8,591 bases of DNA from Candidatus Eiseniibacteriota bacterium (GTDB lineage Bacteria; Arandabacterota; Arandabacteria; Arandabacterales; Arandabacteraceae): assembly GCA_030592245.1 (NCBI GenBank), contig JAUVJV010000066.1:1-8591 (forward strand), in the 5' to 3' direction. The position numbers and the translations under genes are program-made. This document shows, one piece after another, positions 1 through 6,149 of the stretch (position 1 is the first letter of the stretch; every line of letters starts with the position of its first letter). Below the pieces are notes generated by a model. That model was not told where the DNA came from. It did no database searches and saw nothing but the letters and a program-made list of their open reading frames with translations.

Positions 1-336
1 CCCCAAGCGCAGAGGGGGCAAGTGTCATGTCGTGCTGCGCCCCCAATATCAGGATGCCATGGACACAATACGGTCTTTGAGTTTGCCCCGGTTACCTAGC
101 TGAGTTTCCGGGTGTTCTTTGACACAGCCAGATAGGCATTTGTGAATATGAGTGTTCTCCTCTCCGACTCTTCTCCATCCACGCCGCCATAGATTGCGAC
201 GATCCTTAAGGCGGCACAAGCCTCCCCAGTTGTCCGCACCCCGGGTCGCAGATTCCTTCTTCTCTATGCCAAACGATAGAAGAGCTTGACACAGAGAGGT
301 TCCGTATGATACGCTCAGTGGCTTTGGGCTAACGTA

Positions 337-360
337 GCGCCCGGGTCCGCACCCAGGTGC
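337..360 (+). other. Stem-loop upstream of candidate RNA
   Basis: Positions 337-341 pair with 356-360 and 343-346 pair with 351-354 around a CCGC loop. This gives nine pairs, one of them G-U, with a single C-A mismatch (342/355). The hairpin may belong to the same transcript as the 424-561 structure or may be incidental in a GC-rich stretch. Confidence 0.35.
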
Positions 361-382
361 AATACGGGTTGCCATGGCAGGA

Positions 383-410
383 AGTGCCGGCACCTTGTGC
401 TGCCGGTGCT
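383..410 (+). other. Stem-loop upstream of candidate RNA
   Basis: AGTGCCGGC (383-391) pairs with GCCGGTGCT (402-410), nine pairs including U385-G408 and G386-U407. Both wobbles are valid only for a + strand RNA. A perfect 10-base palindrome, TGCCATGGCA, lies just before it at 370-379. Together with the 337-360 hairpin this makes the region unusually structured. Confidence 0.35.
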
Positions 411-423
411 CTCCGGATGTTTG

Positions 424-561
424 CTGTGGGAGAGCGTGTTGATCATGCAAGTGAAAAGGCCCAAACCTGACGGTGTTCTCTGAACCGGTCTTGATGACAG
501 GCCGTCCCCGGCTGGTTCATCAAGCCTCAGAAGGTCAGAGGCACCGAATGTTCTCCCACAG
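424..561 (+). ncRNA. Candidate structured RNA (nested long hairpin), unknown class
   Basis: The segment folds as nested stems. The outer stem pairs 424-437 with 548-561, 14 continuous pairs including G434-U551 and G436-U549. Next come 471-475 with 542-546 (CGGTG/CACCG), then 478-483 plus 485-486 with 533-540 (one bulged A484). Next is 490-497 with 517-524 (CTTGATGA/TCATCAAG), capped by 498-504 with 509-515 around a TCCC loop, with one A-G mismatch and one G-U pair. The G-U pairs would be C-A mismatches in a minus-strand transcript, which favours a + strand RNA. An unpaired stretch of 33 nt (438-470) sits on the 5' side. It lies 139 nt before the first gene, so it could be a 5' leader or an independent RNA. 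A decayed mobile palindrome is the main alternative. No promoter or U-tract was recognised. Confidence 0.4.
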
Positions 562-699
562 AGACATCATGCGAATGCGCCGCCAGGGTGGTATGCAAGG
601 AAGCAGATGGCCTTGGTTGTGTGTTGGGTAGAGGTGGCTGTGCATGGCAGGTAGGTCAGAGACATCTGCAGCACGGCAGGCGAGCAAAGGAGGGGGAGA

Positions 700-1272
700 A
701 TGAAGGGATTGGTAGTGCTGTTCGCTGTAGTTCTTCTTGCCGCGCCGGCGTCGGTGATGGGTTGGACGATCGAAGAGGGGTTCGAGGGTGGAGCGATTCC
801 GACCGACTGGACCATTATTGACGGGGGTGGTGACGGAGACCAGTGGTTTGCTTACAACAACGCGAGCGCTGCTCACTCGGGCGACTGGGTGGCGGCAGTG
901 TCGGCCTATTCCAGCTCCGGTGCCGGCGACGACTGGTTGATCACGCCGCAGGTGGCCGTTAGTGCAGGGGACTCGATCTGCTTCTATGCCAAGGCGTGGT
1001 ACGGAACCGAGGATTTCGAGGTGCGGCTCTCCACGACAGGCACATCGATGTCGGACTTCACCGTTACGCTGGGCAGTGTTGCGGGGCTCGGCGATGCGTA
1101 TGTCTATTATGGATACGACTTAAGCCCCTATGCCGGCCAGAATTGCTACCTGGCGATCAGGTGGATCTACAATGACTACACCCTGGTCGTCGATGATATC
1201 AAGGTGGGCCAGTGCCAGCCGAGTGCGGCCGAAAACACGCACTGGGGTACTATCAAGGCGCTATACCAATAG
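700..1272 (+). CDS. Secreted choice-of-anchor J / cleaved-adhesin-like protein
   Basis: This is a 190-residue exported protein. A signal peptide covers roughly residues 1-21 (short basic start, then a leucine/valine-rich core ending near VMG). Residues 23-170 resemble the choice-of-anchor J (cleaved adhesin) beta-sandwich: an FEGG...P.DWT opening at 28-37, the DWLITP motif at 79-83, and a closing VDDIKVG at 164-170. Such domains are found in cell-surface and extracellular proteins of Bacteroidetes and related phyla, often in adhesins or proteases. Here the domain stands alone, with no enzyme and no recognisable type IX sorting domain. The C-terminus is a short tail ending HWGTIKALYQ. The start is supported by a strong AAAGGAGGGGG ribosome binding site at 686-696. 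A 13-bp hairpin follows the stop by 19 nt, and the next gene is another exported protein. The ligand is unknown. Confidence 0.8.
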   Translation: MKGLVVLFAVVLLAAPASVMGWTIEEGFEGGAIPTDWTIIDGGGDGDQWFAYNNASAAHSGDWVAAVSAYSSSGAGDDWLITPQVAVSAGDSICFYAKAWYGTEDFEVRLSTTGTSMSDFTVTLGSVAGLGDAYVYYGYDLSPYAGQNCYLAIRWIYNDYTLVVDDIKVGQCQPSAAENTHWGTIKALYQ

Positions 1273-1291
1273 GCGCATTAGCCGTGTATCA

Positions 1292-1323
1292 GGCAGAAGC
1301 AGCCTCGCATGGCTGCTTCTGCC
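1292..1323 (+). terminator. Perfect 13-bp stem-loop after the adhesin-like gene
   Basis: Positions 1292-1304 are a perfect reverse complement of 1311-1323, with the six-base loop TCGCAT. It begins 19 nt after the stop codon. The downstream bases (GGTCCTTCTCTT) are pyrimidine-rich but lack a true U-tract, so it may be a terminator of the stem-only kind or an mRNA 3'-end stabiliser. Confidence 0.6.
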
Positions 1324-1400
1324 GGTCCTTCTCTTGAGGTACGCCCGATGATGTGGATCTCGATGAGAAGATGGATATCCGTGAGCTCTTATGACCCTGA

Positions 1401-1405
1401 GGAGG
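1401..1405 (+). promoter_or_regulatory. Ribosome binding site deciding the propeller gene start
   Basis: GGAGG lies six bases before the ATG at 1412. An in-frame ATG at 1391 precedes this site and has no ribosome binding site of its own, so translation is placed at 1412. Confidence 0.75.
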
Positions 1406-1411
1406 TGTACC

Positions 1412-3643
1412 ATGCCCGAGCGAGGCAGAACCCGCATGTGGTCGTGTACATTCAGAAGCCTGGCAGTCATTCTTTCCCTGGCAGCCTTAGTTGCCCCAGT
1501 GATTTCCACCTCCGCGTTTGCGAGTGGATGGACAACCCATACCAATGCTAACGAGATCTCAGGCAGCGGCATAGACGGGACCTACCTGTGGGTTGGCACC
1601 TCGGGTGGCGTGGTGAGGTGGGATCTCTCTGACAGCTCATATGTCAAGCTCTCGACAGCGGACGGACTTGCAGACAGCTGGGTGAAGGATGTATTTGTGG
1701 ATGATGTGGGCAATGAATGGTTTGGAACCAAAGAGGGTGTCCAGAAGTACGATGGTGTCACCTGGACAACATACAATACCGCGAACTCCCCCCTGCCAAA
1801 CAACACAGTCTATGCAATTGCCCAGGATACGCTTGGTTATATGTGGTTTGGAACGGGCTATGGAATAGCATGTTTTGACGGATCCGCATGGCAGGTTTAC
1901 ACCGATCTCGGCGGTGGTGCGACCAATGTCGCGGTCAGAGGGATCGGTGTGGATTCACAGAACAGAATTTGGACGGGAAACAACCCCGACGACTATGGAG
2001 ACCCCGGCGGCGTGTCCGTTTTTGACGGTTCGACGTGGACACGACACGACCCGAACCCGAGCTCCATCGGCCAGTACTTTCTTTCTCTCACCGTTGACGG
2101 AAACGACAAGGTCTGGGCTGGCAGCTGGACAGCCGGGGTGTTTGTTTACGATGGAGTATCATGGGTCAACTATACCAATACCAACAGCGACCTGTTGGGG
2201 AACCAGATTGAGTGTTTCGGCGTGGAGCAGGACAGTGTAGTCTGGATCGCCAACCACACCTCCTCCGACGGCGGAGTCTCTCGATTCGACGGGACGACCT
2301 GGACAAACTATGGAGTAGGCGACAGTGGAATCGGCCACAGGAGCATATACAGTATTTCGATCAACGGAACCGATAAGTACTTCGGAACCGAGATCTACGG
2401 TGTGACCAAGTTCGATGGCAGCTCCTGGTCCACCTATAAGACGTCAGATGAGCCCCACTGCAACCGGATAACCGCTATAGACAAGAACAGCCTCGGCACC
2501 ATCTACTTTGGCACCTACTTCTATGGCGTAGCCACACTCAACGCGGGGACATGGTCCTACTATTACTCCGGCAACAGCGGACTCAGCGGCAACTATGTAA
2601 ACTGCGTCTACGTGGATAAACTGGACGTACTGTGGGTAGGCACCCAGTACAGCGGCCTATTCAAGTTCGACGGGATCGCCTGGACGAACTACAATACGTC
2701 CAATTCAGGCCTGCTCGGAGACATCATTCTCTCGATTGCCGGGGACTCCTTCGGCACTGTCTGGCTCGGAACGGCGGGTTGGGACGGCCCCATGGAACAG
2801 GACGGTGCGGTGGCCAAGTTTGATGGCGCCACCTGGACAAACTACTATCTGAGCAATAGTGGGTTGATCGATGACGACGGCCTCAATGTCGCAGTCGACC
2901 ATGGCGACACCGTCTGGATAGGGACCGAAGAGGGGATCAGTAAGTTCGATCAGTTCGCCAATAGCTGGACCAACTACACCACGGCGGATGGCCTGGTTCA
3001 CGACTGGGTAACAAGAACAGCAATAGGTCCCACCAACAACAAGTGGTTCGCAACCCGCGGCGGAGTGAGCATGTTCGACGGCACGAAATGGACCAACTAC
3101 ACCACGGCGGACGGCATTGCCGGCAACGATGTGAGAGACATCGCAGTGGACGGAGTCGACATATGTATAGCCACGGCGACCGGTGCAAGTGTAATGGATG
3201 GAGGTACCTGGATAACTTACAGGCAGACGGAAGGGCTCGTCGATGATGATCTCAGTTCTGTTTGTGTGGATGGGCTAGGATACAAGTGGTTCGGAAGCGT
3301 CAGCAGCGGAATATCGAGGTATGATGACTCCGGGGCGGGCATCTCCCTGCCGGAGATCCCGGAAGCCTTCAGGCTTGTTGCCTATCCCAATCCCTCAAGC
3401 GACAGGATGCATATCTGCTATCATGCAGAGGGCGCGGCGGGCATATACCGGACACTGAAGATCTATGATCTATCGGGACGTCTCGTTCGTTCGCTGGGAT
3501 CCTCAGCCTCGGATTCCGGCACGGTCCTCTGGGATGGACGGAATGAGACTGGAGAGAGGGTGGCAACCGGCGTATATTTCGTGAACCTGCAGACAATGGC
3601 AGGCAAGACCGTCGCCACGAGAAAGCTTGTCCTGGTAAAATAG
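1412..3643 (+). CDS. Secreted 14-blade two-component-regulator-type beta-propeller protein with C-terminal sorting domain
   Basis: This is a 743-residue exported protein. A signal peptide (basic start, hydrophobic core, AFA at the cleavage site) covers about residues 1-38. Then come 14 copies of a roughly 40-residue motif of the Reg_prop type, each with a W-(F/V/I)-G-T step, a G-(V/I)-x-x-(F/Y)-D-G turn and a TWTNY-like strand. Examples are NEWFGT, YMWFGT and TVWIGT. Fourteen motifs fit two seven-bladed propellers. Residues from about 648 to 743 match the FlgD-like Ig / Por secretion C-terminal sorting domain: YPNPSS near its start, then IYDLSGRLVRSL, WDGRNETGERVATGVYF and a final RKLVLVK. 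This implies export to the cell surface or medium through a type IX-like route. Unlike classical hybrid sensor proteins with these repeats, there is no transmembrane segment, kinase or DNA-binding domain. The ligand is unknown. Confidence 0.88.
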   Translation: MPERGRTRMWSCTFRSLAVILSLAALVAPVISTSAFASGWTTHTNANEISGSGIDGTYLWVGTSGGVVRWDLSDSSYVKLSTADGLADSWVKDVFVDDVGNEWFGTKEGVQKYDGVTWTTYNTANSPLPNNTVYAIAQDTLGYMWFGTGYGIACFDGSAWQVYTDLGGGATNVAVRGIGVDSQNRIWTGNNPDDYGDPGGVSVFDGSTWTRHDPNPSSIGQYFLSLTVDGNDKVWAGSWTAGVFVYDGVSWVNYTNTNSDLLGNQIECFGVEQDSVVWIANHTSSDGGVSRFDGTTWTNYGVGDSGIGHRSIYSISINGTDKYFGTEIYGVTKFDGSSWSTYKTSDEPHCNRITAIDKNSLGTIYFGTYFYGVATLNAGTWSYYYSGNSGLSGNYVNCVYVDKLDVLWVGTQYSGLFKFDGIAWTNYNTSNSGLLGDIILSIAGDSFGTVWLGTAGWDGPMEQDGAVAKFDGATWTNYYLSNSGLIDDDGLNVAVDHGDTVWIGTEEGISKFDQFANSWTNYTTADGLVHDWVTRTAIGPTNNKWFATRGGVSMFDGTKWTNYTTADGIAGNDVRDIAVDGVDICIATATGASVMDGGTWITYRQTEGLVDDDLSSVCVDGLGYKWFGSVSSGISRYDDSGAGISLPEIPEAFRLVAYPNPSSDRMHICYHAEGAAGIYRTLKIYDLSGRLVRSLGSSASDSGTVLWDGRNETGERVATGVYFVNLQTMAGKTVATRKLVLVK
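2966..3111 (+). repeat. Two adjacent propeller blades sharing an identical 23-base stretch
   Basis: The 23 bases at 2966-2988 recur unchanged at 3089-3111, exactly 123 bp (41 codons) apart, encoding the WTNYTTADG strand of neighbouring blades 11 and 12. The other blades are related at protein level but diverged in DNA, so these two are the most recently duplicated or homogenised. Confidence 0.7.
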
Positions 3644-3652
3644 GAGACTGAA

Positions 3653-3724
3653 GGGTCAAGTCTACGGTCATACGGTTCCGGGTTCGGCAATGTGTCCCCG
3701 ACGTATGACTGTAGACTTTGGCCC
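3653..3724 (+). terminator. Long stem-loop after the propeller gene
   Basis: Positions 3658-3674 pair with 3702-3718, 17 pairs with a single G-U (G at 3664 with U at 3712). The stem extends past a one-base bulge (3719) to pair 3653-3657 with 3720-3724. The 27-nt loop could form an extra CGGG/CCCG stem. It starts ten bases after the stop codon. Only a weak CCCTTT follows, so it is not a textbook intrinsic terminator. It could also act from both sides or be a dispersed palindromic element. Confidence 0.55.
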
Positions 3725-3905
3725 CTTTGCGCCGCAGCCGCTCTTCACAATGGTGCTCAAGCGATAAGCAAAGACTATCAAGTCATCTGTGAGACCAGGC
3801 TTGACCGGTCCGGGCGGCGCTCTCACGGTGGGCATTTTTGTCTGGCCTGTCGCGACCTCTTCTCATGTCCCTTTCTTCACCCTTCGAGCGGGGAGAAGTG
3901 TTAGT

Positions 3906-4643
3906 ATGCACGGGGTTCGGGCAAACCAGATCGTCGGAGAGGAGATTGCGAGCCAGATGGGTCTCACTGAAGAGGTATTGCGGCTGATCACGGACAAGGC
4001 TGCCGATGACATACGAACAGGTCTGAGGTACACAGCCGTCCGAATAGGGGAGAGAGTTGGCCTGGCACGCACAATGCATGGACAATGCCAGGAACAGGTA
4101 GATGCGCGGGGATTCATACAGACAAAGTTGGCCCACCTGGTCTCATCCGACAGGCCCATGGAGGCATCAATAGGTGCTGCTGCGATAAACGCGCAGATCA
4201 CGCCCGGGGGTAGGATGACGACGGGGGATATATTTGAGAGAATCATAGAGATGGCGAACCGGTCTGAGTCGACAGCGGTGGTGGGCTGGTTCCCCTTCAT
4301 CCGGCATCTCACAGGCAAGGTCTACGTGTTTGAGAAGAGGCCACGGGAAGGATGTCTACCTGCCTCGGAGGCCGAATCGATTCTCCCCGGGTGCGACCTG
4401 GTGGTGATCACCGGAAGCGCATTCGTCAACAAGACCCTGGAACGCCTTCTTGAGATCAGCGGAGGCTATACCATGGTCATCGGGCCGAGCACTCCGCTGT
4501 GCCCGGTACTCTTTGACTTCGGTGCCGATTTGCTTGCCGGCGTAGTGAGCAAAGCCGAGCAGGTCCTCGACATAGTAGGGCAGGACGGTGGTACAAGGGA
4601 TTTCACAAGATTCGTTGAGCGCATCATCATGGAATCCGGGTGA
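3906..4643 (+). CDS. DUF4213/DUF364 family protein (putative heavy-metal chelation family)
   Basis: This is a 245-residue soluble protein without signal peptide or membrane segment. Residues 1-97 fit the N-terminal DUF4213 (enolase-N-like) part, including the family signature EASIGAAAINA at 86-96. Residues about 110-245 fit the Rossmann-like DUF364 domain: VGWFPF at 126-131, EKRP at 143-146, ITGSAFVNKT at 168-177 and GPSTPLCPVLF at 193-203. The family is annotated as a putative heavy-metal chelation domain, but its biochemical role is not established. The ATG at 3906 is preceded by GGGGAG (3890-3895) and gives the usual family length. An in-frame ATG at 3789 would add 39 residues that look unlike the family. 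The stop lies 47 bp before the aminotransferase start, which suggests an operon and a shared pathway, perhaps handling of an amino-acid-derived metal ligand. That last point is inference. Confidence 0.82.
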   Translation: MHGVRANQIVGEEIASQMGLTEEVLRLITDKAADDIRTGLRYTAVRIGERVGLARTMHGQCQEQVDARGFIQTKLAHLVSSDRPMEASIGAAAINAQITPGGRMTTGDIFERIIEMANRSESTAVVGWFPFIRHLTGKVYVFEKRPREGCLPASEAESILPGCDLVVITGSAFVNKTLERLLEISGGYTMVIGPSTPLCPVLFDFGADLLAGVVSKAEQVLDIVGQDGGTRDFTRFVERIIMESG

Positions 4644-4677
4644 TTCGGCGCCGGAGCTCCGGTCAACAGGACGAGAT

Positions 4678-4683
4678 GGGAGG
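4678..4683 (+). promoter_or_regulatory. Ribosome binding site deciding the aminotransferase start
   Basis: GGGAGG lies seven bases before the ATG at 4691. The frame is also open to a GTG at 4640 that overlaps the upstream stop, but that start would add 17 residues unlike the family and has no good binding site. Confidence 0.7.
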
Positions 4684-4690
4684 TATCAGC

Positions 4691-5863
4691 ATGGCAAAGC
4701 GCTTGAGGGTATCCGACAGGATTGGACAAATCGGAAAGTCAGCGATCCACGAGATGACGAGACTGTCCAAAGAAGTGGAGGATGTGGCGTTCTTATCCTG
4801 GGCCAAGCCTACATCCGACACGCCCGAACACATCAAGGAAGCAGCCGTGGCTGCGATCAGGGACGGCCTTGTGGGGGGATACTCTGAGAATGCCGGTCTG
4901 CCCAGGTTGCGGGAGGAGATTGCGAAGAAACTTGCCCGGGATAACAAGATCGAGGCCGACCCGTCAGAGGTATTGGTAACCGTAGGTGCGATTGAGGGGT
5001 TGGCCGCTGCCGTCTTGGCTGTAGTGGACCCCGGTGACGAGGTGATTCTTCCATCTCCAACCTATTCGACCCATATTCGCCAGGTGGTAATTGCCTCCGG
5101 CAAGCCGGTATTAGTGCCGACGGTTGAGGATGATGGCTTTGTCCTGGACATCGAGGCTATCAAGCGGGCGATTACGCCGAGGACGAAGGCCATCCTGTAC
5201 TGTTCACCAAGCAATCCTACCGGTACTGTCTTTTCCGAGCAAGCGCTCCGGCAGCTCGGGGAAGTATGTCTGGAGCATGATCTGGCGGTCATCACCGATG
5301 AGGCATATGAGTACTTCGTCTACGATGGCCACAAACACTTCAGTATTGCATCGATCCCCGAGATGCGAAGGAATGTCATCAGCTGCTACACCTTCACCAA
5401 GACATATGCCATGACAGGGTGGAGGATCGGGTATCTCCACGCCGACAGCGACCTTATTCCTCAGATCGCGAAGGCCCACATCCCGCTTGCCATATGTGCT
5501 CCGGTGATTTCTCAGTACGCCGCCCTGGCAGCCCTGCAAGGCCCTCAGGACTGTGTGCACAGTTTTGCGGAGCATTATCTTGCCGCGCGTAACCTGATGT
5601 GCGATAGGCTTGATCGTCTCGGCTCGGTGTTCAGCTATTATAAGCCGGCGGGCTCGTATCTCATGTTTCCCAGAATCCTGCTGGATGCCGCGAAGGATTC
5701 GACGACCTTCTGCAAGAAGCTTCTCAGAGAGGGCCGGGTCTCGACAACCCCGGGAGTGGCCTTCGGGCCCACCGGGGAGCAGCATCTGAGGCTCTCTTTC
5801 TGTGTGCCCGAGGATGCAATAAACAAAGCTTTCGAGAGAATGGAGGCTTACTTCGGCGGATAA
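4691..5863 (+). CDS. Pyridoxal-phosphate-dependent aminotransferase, class I/II (fold type I)
   Basis: This is a 390-residue cytoplasmic enzyme, the usual length for AspC-like aminotransferases, which move an amino group between an amino acid and a 2-oxo acid using PLP. The expected residues are all present: GGYSENAGLPRLREEI near 62-77; the SNPTG motif at 174-178, whose Asn contacts the PLP ring; D203 in ITDEAYEYF, which binds the pyridine nitrogen; K237 in TFTKTYAMTGWRIG as the Schiff-base lysine; R245 for the cofactor phosphate; and R367 in HLRLSF for the substrate carboxylate. It should be active, but substrate specificity cannot be read from the sequence. It follows the DUF364 gene by 47 bp and is probably co-transcribed with it. 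Its stop codon directly abuts the 49-bp tandem repeats, and its last codons are duplicated at the right edge of the window. Confidence 0.92.
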   Translation: MAKRLRVSDRIGQIGKSAIHEMTRLSKEVEDVAFLSWAKPTSDTPEHIKEAAVAAIRDGLVGGYSENAGLPRLREEIAKKLARDNKIEADPSEVLVTVGAIEGLAAAVLAVVDPGDEVILPSPTYSTHIRQVVIASGKPVLVPTVEDDGFVLDIEAIKRAITPRTKAILYCSPSNPTGTVFSEQALRQLGEVCLEHDLAVITDEAYEYFVYDGHKHFSIASIPEMRRNVISCYTFTKTYAMTGWRIGYLHADSDLIPQIAKAHIPLAICAPVISQYAALAALQGPQDCVHSFAEHYLAARNLMCDRLDRLGSVFSYYKPAGSYLMFPRILLDAAKDSTTFCKKLLREGRVSTTPGVAFGPTGEQHLRLSFCVPEDAINKAFERMEAYFGG

Positions 5864-5998
5864 GCGGTCACAAGTGGCACCGGTCCGCTCCCCGGGGTAA
5901 TGTCACTCTCATGCGGTCACGGGCGGCACTGATCCGCTCCCCGTGGTGACGTCACTCTCATGCGGTCACAAGCGGCACCGATCCGCTCCCCGGGGTGA
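5864..5998 (+). repeat. 49-bp tandem repeat array, about 2.75 copies
   Basis: Copies lie at 5864-5912, 5913-5961 and 5962-5998 (the last truncated to 37 bases). Copies 1 and 2 agree at 41 of 49 positions, copies 2 and 3 at 33 of 37, and copies 1 and 3 at 34 of 37. Each copy keeps the blocks GCGGTCAC and TCCGCTCCCC, and the two full copies also share CACTCTCAT. Each can form a small RNA hairpin (AGCGG/CCGCT in copy 3, 5971-5975 with 5983-5987). In copy 1 a C-to-T change keeps this stem as a G-U pair. Copy 2 contains the perfect palindrome GTGACGTCAC at 5946-5955. The array starts immediately after the aminotransferase stop. A degenerate echo may lie near 6041-6054. No CRISPR-like spacers are present. 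Confidence 0.9.
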
Positions 5999-6072
5999 GA
6001 TTGCCCCTGAAACTGGACAATGGCCGGCCGGAGAAAATGGCACTCCGGGGTCACGCTTCCCGGATTTATCTC

Positions 6073-6101
6073 TTGACAAAGCCCCGAGTATCCAGTACTC
6101 T
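6073..6101 (+). promoter_or_regulatory. Sigma-70-type promoter of the membrane protein / regulator operon
   Basis: A perfect -35 box TTGACA lies at 6073-6078, followed after exactly 17 bases by TACTCT at 6096-6101 as the -10 box (matches TATAAT at the key first, second and last positions). It sits about 50 bp before the ATG at 6150, in an AT-rich stretch. The -10 box is also the first half of the operator described next, so a bound repressor would block it. Confidence 0.65.
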
Positions 6102-6119
6102 GATATATAAAGTACTCTG
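6096..6119 (+). promoter_or_regulatory. Operator copy 1, doubled TACTCT element
   Basis: TACTCT occurs at 6096 and 6113, 17 bp apart, with ATAT at 6103-6106 and AAAG before the second copy. AGTACT, itself a palindrome, flanks the site at both ends (6094-6099 and 6111-6116), giving it dyad character as expected for a dimeric winged-helix protein. GAGTA at 6086-6090 also forms an inverted pair with TACTC at 6096-6100. The same arrangement recurs at 7060-7083. It overlaps the -10 box, so repression is the likely effect. The proposed binder is the winged-helix protein encoded in the operon. This is inferred. Confidence 0.65.
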
Positions 6120-6149
6120 CATATTAGATTAGATAAGGAAGGTGTCACT

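Larger units (their letters stand above)
1..699. other. Gene-free leader region rich in inverted repeats
   Basis: I find no convincing gene in this stretch. The longest open frame (minus strand, 49-450) has no ribosome binding site and a composition rich in Arg, Gly and Cys that resembles no family I know. What the sequence does show is a concentration of inverted repeats between about 337 and 561, listed separately. From 562 to 685 I see only a 7-bp inverted pair (603-609 with 663-669) and a 10-base direct repeat CAGAGACATC (559-568 and 657-666), both possibly chance. I could not recognise a tRNA, an rRNA, or a known riboswitch, RNase P, tmRNA or 6S RNA. No good sigma-70 promoter stands out. 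Confidence 0.6.

Noticed and set aside
7..44. Possible H-type pseudoknot (GCGCAG/CTGCGC interleaved with GGGG/CCCC)
   Set aside because: The stems are short and share bases, and GC-rich sequence gives such pairs by chance.
295..330. Minus-strand resemblance to a group II intron domain V (GAGC...GTAT...GGAAC)
   Set aside because: It is too short for domain V, lacks the conserved catalytic spacing, and no reverse transcriptase gene is present.
49..450. 133-residue open frame on the minus strand
   Set aside because: It has no ribosome binding site, no recognisable domain and a composition typical of a chance frame. It also overlaps the region with plus-strand RNA-like stems.
535..876. 113-residue minus-strand frame overlapping the start of the adhesin-like gene
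   Set aside because: It is antisense to a well-supported gene with a signal peptide and strong binding site, and looks like a shadow frame.
1391..1411. Upstream ATG for the propeller gene
   Set aside because: It precedes the ribosome binding site at 1401-1405 and adds seven residues unlike a signal peptide start.
3789..3905. Upstream ATG extending the DUF364 protein by 39 residues
   Set aside because: The extension does not resemble the family N-terminus, and the ATG at 3906 has a binding site and gives the normal length.
4640..4690. GTG start for the aminotransferase overlapping the DUF364 stop
   Set aside because: The ATG at 4691 has a better placed GGGAGG site and gives a normal N-terminus.
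5204..5785. 193-residue minus-strand frame inside the aminotransferase gene
   Set aside because: It is a long antisense shadow of a strongly conserved enzyme gene, without start signals or recognisable domains.
5864..5998. CRISPR array
   Set aside because: The 49-bp units are contiguous, with no unique spacers between conserved repeats and no cas genes.
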